This document shows positions 23,990-34,400 of a DNA stretch of 64,000 nucleotides, in pieces. The stretch comes from Rhodococcus antarcticus (GTDB lineage Bacteria > Actinomycetota > Actinomycetes > Mycobacteriales > Mycobacteriaceae), in contig NZ_CP110615.1 of assembly GCF_026153295.1 (NCBI RefSeq), forward strand, positions 1,302,001 to 1,366,000, written 5' to 3'. Under the pieces are notes generated by a model. The model made no database searches. It was not told where the DNA came from and saw only the letters and a program-made list of their open reading frames with translations. The number at the start of each line of letters is the position of its first letter. The first letter of the stretch is position 1. A program made the position numbers and the translations under genes.

Positions 23990-24355
23990 CCACACCGATT
24001 ATCTACACCGAGGGCCAGGTCGGCGCCCTGCTGGCCGCCGCCGTCGAGCTGCGGCCACCAATCCGGGCCGTCACGTTTGCGGCTCTGCTGGCGCTGCAGG
24101 CCGCCACCGAGATCCGCACCGGCGAGGCGCTCGACGTCGACGTCGACCTTGGCGCCGGGTCCAGGCAGGCGACGTTGACCGTCACCTGGAAGTACGGAAG
24201 GACCCGCCTGCTGCCCTTGCACCCGACCGTCGCCGCCGGCCTGAACGGCTACCTCACCACCCGCGCGGCGCTGCTGCCGGCCGCCAAATGCCAGCACTGC
24301 TCATCAACACCCACGGGAGGCGTCTGGGCAAGGGCAGCGCCCACCCCACGTAGGA
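23990..24355 (+). pseudogene. Second tyrosine recombinase fragment
   Basis: One frame reads IIYTEGQVGALLAAA, ELRPPIRAVTFAALLAL, AATEIRTGEALDVDVDL, LTVTWKYGRTRLLPLHP and TVAAGLNGYLTTR; after a +1 change near 24290 it continues MPALLINTHGRRLGKGSAHPT to a stop. This is the start of the catalytic domain of a XerC/integrase-like recombinase, including the first Arg (RTGEAL) and the Lys hairpin. It differs from the integrase 200 bases upstream, so it is a second element. The N-terminus and the HxxR/Y part are missing. Confidence 0.75.
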
Positions 24356-24629
24356 GATTCAACGGCCGCGTCGAGCACCTGCGTGGCTCAGCCCTCGGGT
24401 TCCGCAACCTCACCCACTACATCGCCCGGTCGCTGCTGAAAGCCGGCGTTCGGGCCCGTCCTGCCCTCTCGATTGTGAAGAGCCTCTGACCCGAATCCGC
24501 GAGTAGTTCGCCGAGCAGGTAGTTGATCAAGATGTTGGCCTGGTTGGGGGTCCGGGCGTGGGGGTGCTGCGCGGTGTCGCCCCGGGTGGGTGGGTTCCGG
24601 TTCCTCGGGTCGCTGGGATGGGGTGAGGG
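24356..24629. other. Spacer between mobile-element relics
   Basis: No gene is supported here. It holds the decayed ends of the integrase fragment and of the IS1380-type element. CTGACCCGAATCCGCGAG at 24486-24503 resembles the end region of some actinobacterial IS1380 elements, but I could not find its inverted partner. Confidence 0.3.
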
Positions 24630-25033
24630 GTGTCAGCCGCTGGGGGCGGGTAGGGCCTGCAGGGTGGTCATGACCTGGGGTAGCAGGGTGTGGCAGGGGG
24701 TAGTCGCAGGGTGAGGCCGCGGGCGTGGCGAAGGGCCCGGGCGGGCACTCGCAGCAGCTGGTGGCGCAGCCGGTCAACGTGGGCGCGACCCTGCTCACCG
24801 GTGTCGATGCCGGTGAGCGCTTGCAGCAGGGTGGGAAGGTTCCCGGCGAGCACCGCGGCCCACATCCACACGGTGTTGTTCTCGGGGTGCCCGGGGGGGA
24901 GGTGGAGCCGGTCCATCAGCTCACCGACCGCGAGCACCCCCGCCGATCCGGTCAGCGAGGCATCCGGCGCCCCGAACCGCACCATCCGGCGAGCCCGCTT
25001 CCGTGGCCCGCGACTACGCCGAATCTTCGTCAC
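24630..25033 (-). pseudogene. Internally deleted IS1380-family transposase
   Basis: The N-terminus MTKIRRSRGPRKRARRMV, continuing RFGAPDASLTGSAGVLAVGELMDRL, is that of actinobacterial IS1380-type DDE transposases of about 450 residues. It is fused in frame to HLPPGHPENNTVWMWAAVLA and RVPARALRHARGLTLRLPP, which are the last 80 residues of the same protein. About 300 residues, including all catalytic Asp/Glu residues, are missing at the L-H junction near 24900. The natural end (MTTLQALPAPSG) is reached only after a frame change near 24700. Confidence 0.82.
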
Positions 25034-25430
25034 CTCGGGGGTGCCTCCCCGTTCGGTCCAACCATGGCCTCAGCAACCATGATTGTCCCACCGGACAGGC
25101 ACTCTCGTCATCTCACACACCGACCACGACCGCCACAGACAGCCCTGCTCGCAGATCAGGCGTGAACCGGGCGTGGCGGCCCTCGATGCGTAGTCGATCT
25201 TTCTGATGAGCATCGCTGTTGGGCGCTTGTCACACACCGACTGCGGCGGCTACGCTCCGCAAACTCGGTTCGATCGCAGTCGAAGATCGGCTCGTGCGGG
25301 GTATCTCGGGAGCGGGACATGGCGCGTCCATTTCTGGTGCCGTTCTCGGGTGCTCCAGACCAGTTTGCGGGGTCGCTTAGCTCGGCTTTCCCCGCTCGTC
25401 CCGTAGAGATCACCACCTCGGGAGATTTTT
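25034..25430. other. Upstream region of the giant gene
   Basis: About 400 bases without a supported gene. The sequence is markedly less GC-rich than the flanks. It includes a plausible promoter at 25227-25256 and, near the right end, GGGAGA followed by six Ts (about 25420-25431). This interval must contain the regulation of the giant gene. Confidence 0.5.
25227..25256 (+). promoter_or_regulatory. Candidate sigma-70-type promoter of the giant gene
   Basis: TTGTCA (25227-25232), an 18-base spacer and TACGCT (25251-25256) fit the actinobacterial TTGACA/TANNNT pattern. Transcription from here would give a leader of about 205 bases. No experimental support. Confidence 0.35.
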
Positions 25431-25475
25431 TCGACGGCACATGAGTTGACGGCACATGAATTGACGGCAGATGAA
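25431..25475 (+). repeat. Three 15-bp direct repeats carrying three in-phase ATG codons at the giant gene start
   Basis: Units TCGACGGCACATGAG, TTGACGGCACATGAA and TTGACGGCAGATGAA lie head to tail. The ATGs at 25441 and 25456 are each followed by one codon and TGA (ATG-AGT-TGA, ATG-AAT-TGA). Only the third, at 25471, opens the long frame. The purine-rich GGGAGA near 25420 is nearer to the first ATG than to the third. Confidence 0.9.
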
Positions 25476-28400
25476 TCTGAGGCATCTCGGCGCGCGTCGC
25501 CTGGGGTTTACGAGTCCGGGACAGTGGTTCCCGCTCTCGTCCCGTCGGTGCGCCCTGGCCCTGGTCGCTTCGGTCGCTACAGCACTGACCGTCGTCACCC
25601 CGGTCCAGCTGGCCGCCGCGCAGCCAGCGAACCCTGCACCGGCGCCGCAGATCACCGCCCCCGCGGCGCCCCCCACTTCACCCGCTGCGGCCCCCCAGCT
25701 GGCCCTGCGGATCGAGCCCGCCGTCGCCTTCGCGAGCAACACCACCCAAGCACAGCAGCGGCTGGATCAGCTCGTCGGAGCCCAGGTTTCTGCCCCGCAG
25801 ACCGCTGTCGGGGCCGCGCCCGGTACTGCCGCTGCCGGGGCGACGTCCGGTACTGCCCCAGCCGGTCACTCGGGCCTCACTGAGGGCAGCGCCCAGGCGG
25901 CCGGATCCGCGGCCGGCCTCACCGACGCCCAGCTGACTCAGCAGCGGGTCGACGCGGCCAAGGCTGACGCGAACCGTCAGCTGCAAGACGCCCTTGAAGC
26001 CCTTGCTCGGGCGCTGTCGACCAAGAACTGCACGACCGTCAACGCCGGCCAAGGCCAGCAGGCGTCGGTCTCCTGCCCGGTCGACACGGCCGGCGCCGGC
26101 AGCTCCGGATCCACGACGGGGACCGGCATGACGGGGACCGGCACGACGGGCACTGGCACGACGGGCACTGGCACGACGGGCACTGGCACGACGGGCACTG
26201 GCACGACGGGCACCGCCACGACGGGGACCGCCACGACGGGGACCGCCACCACGGGGACCGCCACCACGGGGACCGCCACGACGGGGACCGCCACGACGGG
26301 GACCGCCACGACGGGGACCGCCACGACGGGCACTGGCACGACGGGCACTGGCACGACGGGCACTGGCACGACGGGCACTGGCACGACGGGCACTGGCACG
26401 ACGGGCACTGGCACGGAGCCGATCGCCGCCGCCGCCGCCCCGGCCGCGGCTGCGACGGGTGCCTCCCTCACCGCGGGTCAGCTGGCCAGCGCGCTGGCGC
26501 AGGCAACGTCGGACTGGCAGGCGGCTGGTGGCAACACCTCGGGCATCAGCGCCAGGATCGGCGACCTGGACGGCCTCACCCTCGGTGCCACCACCGGTAC
26601 AAGCATCGTCATCGTCCCGACCGCCGCAGGCTGGGGCTGGAGCGTCGACTACCCGGCCGACCCGGCGTCTGCCCACATGAGCCTGATCACCGTGCTGCGT
26701 CACGAGGTCGGGCACGCGCTCGGCCTCGATCACACCGCAACCGGCCTGATGGCCGAGTCCCTCGCGGCGGGCGACGTCCGCACCGTTGACAGCGCCCCGG
26801 CCCTCCCTGCTCCGGCCCTCGCGACTGTCCCGGCACCACCGACAGCCGCCCCCGAGACTGTTCCGGCACCAACGGCAGCCGCCCCCGAGACTGTCCCGGC
26901 ACCCGCCGCCGACCCGGCCCCCTCGACCGACCCCGGCACCGGCGCTCCGGTAACCGCGATCGCCGCGGCGGACACGACGACGCAGCCCGCAACGCCGGAC
27001 GCCACGACCACGGCCGGTTCCGCGACGCCCCCGGCCAGCGCCGCCACGACGACGACGACCAACTCCGTGGCGACGCCGAACACGACGACCACCAGCACGA
27101 GCACGCCGGCGACCGGCCAACCGGCCGCTCCGGTGTGGACGGTGCAGGGTGGTACTGCGACGTTGGCCGCCGCAAACGACGCCCCGATCCGCGGGACGCT
27201 CTCCTGGGCCCAGGGCGCCAACGTCGTCGTCTTCACCTCCTCGACAGGCGAGGTTGCGACACTCGGCCTCCCCGGCATCTCCGCGGTGGCCGTCCAGGGT
27301 GGTGCCAGTGACGACGCCGTCACGGTCAACCTCCAGGGTGCGCCGAGCGCGGTCGCGATCACGGTGCACGCCGGTACTGGCCTCGACTCGCTGGTCATCG
27401 GCGGAGCAACGGCAGCCGCCGCGTACCGATCGACGGCAGGCCTGCTCGAACTGCTCCGCGGCGGGCTGTCGATCACCTCCGACGGCTTCGACCAGGTCAG
27501 CGATCTCGGGTCCAGTCAGCTCACGCTGACGAGCGACGGGTCCGACCTTCACGTGGGAACCGGTGGCCCAGGCGCCGCCATGTCCGTCTCCGGGCTCAGC
27601 GGCGGCACCGTCCTCAACTTCGCGGCACCATCGGATCAGGCGCTCATCGACGCCGGCACCGGAACGATCACCGTCACCGGCGGACTCGGTTGGGCCGGCG
27701 GTTCGGCCGGGCTCACCCTGCTCGGACGTCATCTCGCGGTCGGCTCCGGAGCGAGCATCGACGTCGGCACGGGTGACCTGACGCTGTCGGCTGCCGACAG
27801 CACCGACGCGATCCGAACGGATGCGGACGCATCCGTGACCGTCACGGGCGCGAGCCTGCACGGTGGCACCATCACCCTCTCCGCGACCTCGCTCGCCGAC
27901 CTGGTCGCTGCCGCTCAGCTGGCCTTCGTCCATGGTTCATCGAGCGCGCGAGCCGAGGTCATCGACTCGGTGCTGCGCGCACTCGGGGCGGTCAACGTTC
28001 TGTCCTCCTCCTGTGCGAAGGGATCGGCGATCGCCACCGGTCTCAGCGGGCACCTCGATGCCGCGCTCGACGCGGCCGTAGCCCAGGCGACGCTGCGCAG
28101 CACCTCCATCGCGCACATCGGTGGGACGAGCACCGTCGATGCGGGTGGCGCCCTGACGATCCGCGCGGTGAACCAGACCGACGCCACGTCGAGAGCGGAC
28201 GCGTCCGCCGCCGATGCTGGCGCGGCCGTCGCCCAGGCACTGGTCGACCGTCTCACTCGGGCGATCCTCGACGGCCTCGGGCCGGACGGGGTTCGCGCCG
28301 CCGGTCTGGACGTGCTGGCCTCGGCGTCCGGATCAGTGGCCGCGACCTCGGTGGCGAGCCATGGCGGCGCGACCGGCAACGGCGGGTCGCTCGCACTGCT

Positions 28401-31400
28401 CACCGGCGGCGCCCTCGGATCCACGGCCGGGCTGCTGCCGGTCGCGGCCGTGCTGTCGCTCGGCCGGCTGAGTGGCAGCACCGATGCGACCCTGGGCTCG
28501 TCGCTCGGTCAGCTGGTCAGCCTCTGGGGTCTCGCGAGCCAGACCGTGCGCGCCATCACGAGCGACGACGTGCTCGCCGACGCCGACAGCTCCAGGTCCT
28601 CGGGTCCCGGAGCGGCGGGCGCCTTGGCGCTGGCCGATGTAGACACCGTCGCGCAGGCGGTCGGCCGCCTGCTCCTGGGAGCGCCCTCGGTCGAGGTGTC
28701 GGCCGACAACTCCGGCTCCCGCACGCGTTCGCTCGCCCAGTCCGGTGGAGGCAACGGCGGGCTCGCGATCGTCGTCAGCCGCTCGCGCACCAGCAGCAGC
28801 GTCGGGGCGAACACCACGATGAGCTCGGCATCCGGACCACTCGACCTCCTGTTGAACGCGACCTCGGACGGACGCTCCGACGCCCGGGCGAGTAGTGGCA
28901 GCACCGCCCCGGTGCTCGTCGTCCTGGTGCTCAACCGTGACACCGAGAGCGTGCTGGGCGACGGTGCGTCGCTCGCCGGGGTCCGGAACCTGACCCTGCG
29001 CACGACCACCACCGATGCGTCTACCGCCGATGCGACCGGGACAGCGTCCGGCTCAGCGGTGACGCTCTCGACGGTGAGCAGCCGAGCTCTCGTCGGATCT
29101 GGTGGTGACACGACGCTCACCGGCGACCTCACGCTGCAGGCAACGCAGGACGCGGAGGCCCACACCACCGCCTCGCAGGTGGCGGTCACCGACGCGGAGC
29201 ACACCACCGACGCCCGGATCGAACGGGTGATCTCCGCCGCGGGCGCCGTGCAGATCGCGGCGACCGGCAACTCCGTCACCTCCGCTGTCACCAGCCCATG
29301 GGCGGGCGGACCACGTGTGGCAGCGGCGCTGGCCCTGCCCGCGCTCCGTTCGCTGGCCGACGCGATCGCTACCGCGCAGGGCGGGCAAGGACGAAGCTCC
29401 ACCGCCCTGCCTGAACTCGGCACGGCGCCGGTCGGCTCGGTCGCGGTGAACATCGCGACCACGACGACGACCGGTGTGGTTCCCGAGGGCGTCGGGCTCT
29501 CCGGCGGTGGCCCGGTCTGGATCCCCGTCGGCAGCTCGGTGAGTGCCGCGGCCAGCGCGGGGTCCTCGGGTTCGGGCGCGGCGAACGCAGCCGGCTCGTC
29601 GATCGCGATCAACGTCGTTAACGGCCTGACCGAGGCCCGTGCCTCTCTCGAGGTGTTCAGCGCCCAGAACCTAACGGTCCACGCCGGTCGTGGACCCCCC
29701 GGCGACGACCTGACCTCGGCAACCGCGACGGCCTACCCCGGCTCCACCGCACTGAACCTCGTCAGCTCCCGCACCACGACCACCGCGCACGGTGTGACCA
29801 CCACCACCGCCGACGCCGCTGGTTCGCCCGTCCCGCAGATGCCGGCCTTCACGCCGCCTGCCGGATCGGTCCTCATCTCCGCAGCACACGGTGGCACCGT
29901 CCACGCAGGCGCCGCGACCCTCAGCTTCGCAGCCGGCTCGCTGCCCTCGGACGCGTGGATCCTGATCCGCGTCCGGCCGGCGTCGCAGATCAGCATCCTG
30001 GCAACGTCCGACGTCTACGAACTGCTGGCCTTCGATGCCGCGAGCGGCGCACCGATCACCCAGTTCGCAGTGGCGCCCCGCCTGACCATCAACGTCGGTG
30101 ACGCCGCTGCCTACTCGACGATCTGGTACCTGGACCCGGCCGCCGGACCGCGGCTGATCGCCTCGGGTCCGGCGGGCGCCGGTCTGGTGAGCGCCGCCCT
30201 GCCGCACTTCAGCGAGTACCTCGCCGGGTTCGTCCCGCCGCCCGCCGACGTCATCACCGCGATCGGCGCCCAGCTCGCCGCCGCGGCCGGCGCCTTCCCG
30301 TACACCAACGTGTTCGCCGCCAACCTCAGCATCGCCGGCGTCTTCAGCCTCACGACGCCGACCCTGACGATCACGTCGATGTCGGCCGACACCTCCGGCC
30401 CGACCACGCTGTACACCGGCACCGTCACCCTCACCTCCGCGGGGGCGACGATCGGTGGTGGCTTGACGCCCGCGGGTGCTCTCGGCGCGGTCACCCTGAC
30501 CTATGTGCTGGCCGGGCAAGCGGCCGGCGCCGGCACGCTGACGCTCACCGCGTCCAACCTGAGCCTCACCCTCGGCTCGCTCGCCACCCTCTCCGCACCC
30601 ACGGTCACGGTGACGGCGAGCTATGTCGGGACCGCCCGGCAGCTGACGATCGGGGCAGTCGGTGCGACCCTCACGGTCGGCACGGCGGCCGGCACACACG
30701 CCCAGCTGAGCAACGCGACCGTTGCCTTCGTCTCCAGGCAGACCGATCCCGCCTCGGCGGCACTGATCGCCCTGCAGGTCACCGGCACGGTGAGCCTGGC
30801 CAGCGCCGACTCGGTGACCGTCTCGTCGCCGGACTGGACGTTCGCGGTCAACGAGCTCACCGGCCTGGCCGACGCCCCGGTGAGCGTGTCGACCGGCAGC
30901 GCGACTGTCACCCTCGGACTGCCGGACACGGCGAGTGGCCTGAGTGGTTCGGGAACGTTCAGCCTCGGCAGCGGCGGCAGCATCTCGGGCAACGTCACGA
31001 TCGCGGCGAGCGCCAGCGGCTTGACCGTCACGGCGAGCAACGTCAGCGCCCAGGTCTCCCTCGGTACCGCGACGCTCACGCTCTCCGGCGCCAGCGGCAG
31101 CCTGGCGCTGACCGGCAGCTCGGTCACCGGCTCCCTGACGGGAACGCTGAGCCTCACCGGCGTCGCCGGCCTGCACCTGAGCATGACCGGGTCATTGACC
31201 TTCGGCGGTGACCTGGCCACGGCCAGCACGGTCGGGGTCACGATCACCTCGGCCACTGCCACGCTCGGTGCAGGCGGCGCCTTCCTCGATGTCACCGGCA
31301 CCGCGGGCACCATGACCAGGTCCGCGAATGGCGTCACCGGCAGCCTCACCGGTCAGTTCTCCCTCGGCGCGGTACCCGGTGTCGGCGCGAGCGGCTCCGG

Positions 31401-34400
31401 CACCGTCACACTGACCGTCGACACCAGCATCCCGTCGGTCGTGCTGAGCGTGACCGGAAGCCTGTCCGTGTTCGGCGCGCTGACGATCGCGGGCACGCTG
31501 GGCGTCACCGTCGGCTCGGGCGTCACGATCGCGGTCACCGGCCCCGGTGGTGGCAGTGGCAGCCTCACAATCGCAGCCGACGGGACGATCTCGGCCACGG
31601 CGTCCGGCACCCTGACCCTGCCGGTCACCGTCCCGGGCCTGTCCTTCACCGGCACCGGAAGCGTTGCGGTCACCTCGGGCCAGCTCCAGATCACCTCGAC
31701 GGACGGCGTTCTGGCGACGCCGGTCGGCTCGGTGAGCGGATCCTTCACCGTGACCCGGGTAGCCGGCATCATCACGATCCTGGGCAGCGGCCTGCACCTG
31801 TCGGTCGGCTCGGCGTCGATCGGCGTCCAGCTGACGCTCTCCAGCTTCGAGGGGAGAATCCTGGCCGACGGCGAGCTGGCCCTGCGCGCGGTCGGCACCG
31901 TGGCCGTCCTCGGCGGCTCCGCGTTCACCGTCACCGGCAACCTCGTCGCCCAGTACAACCCGACGGACGCCGCCCTGATCCTCAGCGGCGTTTCGGTCGC
32001 CGCGCACAGCACCTCGGTGAGCGGCACCGGGTTGTCGCTGGCGTTCGGCTCGGTCAGCCTCACCGGTGACCTCAGCGTGACGCGCGATGCCAGCGGCGCC
32101 ACCCCCGTCGTCAGGGTCACCGGCAGCAACCTGGCCGTCTCGATCGGCAGCGGCACCGCGCACCTGACGCTGTCGGGTGGCAGCCTCAGCCTCGTCGCAG
32201 ACTCCACCGGCACCGCGCTGACCGCGGCCGGCTCGGTGGCAGTGACCGGTGGGCTCGCCGGCGTTGCCGTTTCCGGTGATCTCTCGATCGTGCGCACCAC
32301 CGCGGGCGCGCTGACGATCAGCGCGACGGCGCTCCAGTTCACCCTCGGCCCCGTGACCGTCGGTGGCGGCGTCACCATCGACACCGCGAGCTCGACCATC
32401 ACGCTCACCGGGGCGAGCGCGAGCATCGCCGGCCTGGCCACGATCACCGGCGTGAGCGGCACCGTCACCTTCGGCGGAGCGATCAACCTCACCGCGACGA
32501 CGGCGACCGCCGCCCTCGGTGGCGCGACGCTCACCGGACCCGTCGCGATCAGCTCGACCAGCGGGATCACGATCGGCAACGGCACCACCTCGGCGACGCT
32601 GACCGTCGGCTCGCAGACGCTCACCGGGACGGTCACCCTGACGACGACGGCCGGCGTGGTCACCGTCACCGCGAGCAACATCGGCACGAGCTTCGGCGTG
32701 GCGACGATCACCGGTGGCAGCCTCGACCTCACCGTGTCGTCCGCCGGGATCGTCGGTGACCTGAGCGTCGCCAGCTGCACCATCACGCTCGGCAACCTGC
32801 CGGCCTTCACGACGGCCGCCACCGTGCATCTCGACACGACCGGCGCCGACCTCGTCGTGCGGCTGGTCATCACGGCCAGCTCGATCACGCTGCCCACCAG
32901 CCTCGGCACGATCTCGGGCACCCTGGCGATCGAGCACCAGGGCAGCACCACGGCGGTCGGCCTGTCGAACGTCACGGCCACCACCTCGGCCAGCTCCGGC
33001 GGCGTGAGGGTCACCGCAGGCAGCGGCGCGCTCGTCGTCACGGACGCCGGCGTGGCGGGCTACCTCACCGGCACGGCCACGATCTCGGGCAATACCGCCA
33101 CCGTCACGGTCCGCCTGAACACGACCGGCGCAGCCGTCGACACCAGCATCGACGCCGCCGGCACCACGCTGCACATCGTCTTCGGCGCCGACGAGGGCAG
33201 CGTCTTCTCGGTCACCGTCAGCGGCAGCCTCGACGTCGGACCGGTCTCGATCGAGGGCATCGTCACCTGGACCACCGTCACCGGCGGCAACCAGGTCTTC
33301 GGCGGCACCGGCCTGACCGTGTTCTTCGGCAACGGGCCGCTCACGCTGGCGAACGGCGACCGCAACCCGCTGGCGCAGGGCCTGGTCATCACCGGTGGCA
33401 CCGTCGGCATGGTCTGGAACGGCACGAGCGGCTACGCGCTGGACGTCAGCGGCGACGTGGCCCTGGTCGGCATCCCCAGCGTCGCGCTCAGCGGTGCGGT
33501 GCGACTGCGGTACAACTCGCTCGGCCCGATCACCCAGGCGATCGCGGTCGGCGCCGGGCAGATCTCGTTGACGTTCACGAGCGCCGACCTGGGGACCGTC
33601 GTCGCGACCGGCCTCACCCTCACGGTGCTCGGACAGCAGTTCACCGGTGACCTCACGTTCACCCGGGACAGCTCCGGCATCGAGGTGGCGGTGACCCACC
33701 TCCGCGCGACGCTGTCGTCGGCGGGGACGCCGTTCCTGTCCCTGAGCGGGATCAGTGGCGGCCTGCGCTTCAGCGCCGCCGGGGTCTCGACGCCTGGCGT
33801 GGCCCTCGCCGGAACGGTGACCGCCAGCTTCCCGGGTGCCGCGCTCACCGGCACCTTCAGCCTGTCGCTCGACACAGGCGCTACACCGACGTTCTCCCTC
33901 TCGGCCAGCGACGCGGTGCTCACCATCGGCGGCGCCACCCTCGGCGGCACCTTCACCTTCAACCGCCGCACCGTAAACGGTGCGGTGGTCACCGAGCTCA
34001 CGATCAGCGGCGCGACGGTGACCATGGGTGCCGGCCTGCTCACGCTGAACAGTGGCGCCGGGACGCTCACCGTGGGCTCGGGCGGCCTCGGTGGCAGCTT
34101 CACCGCGACGCTCGCCTCGTCCGCGCTCGGCCTCAGCGGCGTGCTGACCGTCGACGTCGACACCGCCACTGGGCACCTGCGGGGCGAGGCGGCCAACACG
34201 ACGCTGACCATCGCCGGTGGGGCGCTCACCGCCGATCTGCTCGTCGACCGGACCCTCGACGCGCAGGGCGTGGCCCAGCTGACCGTCACCGTGTCGAACG
34301 CCTCGTTCAGCGTCCCGGGCGTGGCACTGACCCACGGTTCGGGCAGCTTCACCGCGACCACCGCGGGCTACGTCGGCACCGTGTCGGGGACGGTCGCGGT

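Noticed and set aside
26113-26412. CRISPR-like array
   Set aside because: The units are contiguous 15-mers without spacers and code in frame for TTGT(G/A).
25678-27933. Minus-strand frame with SARRASARR- and GPRRGGPRRG-type repeats
   Set aside because: It is the reverse reading of the TTGT(G/A) minisatellite and Pro/Thr linkers of the giant gene.
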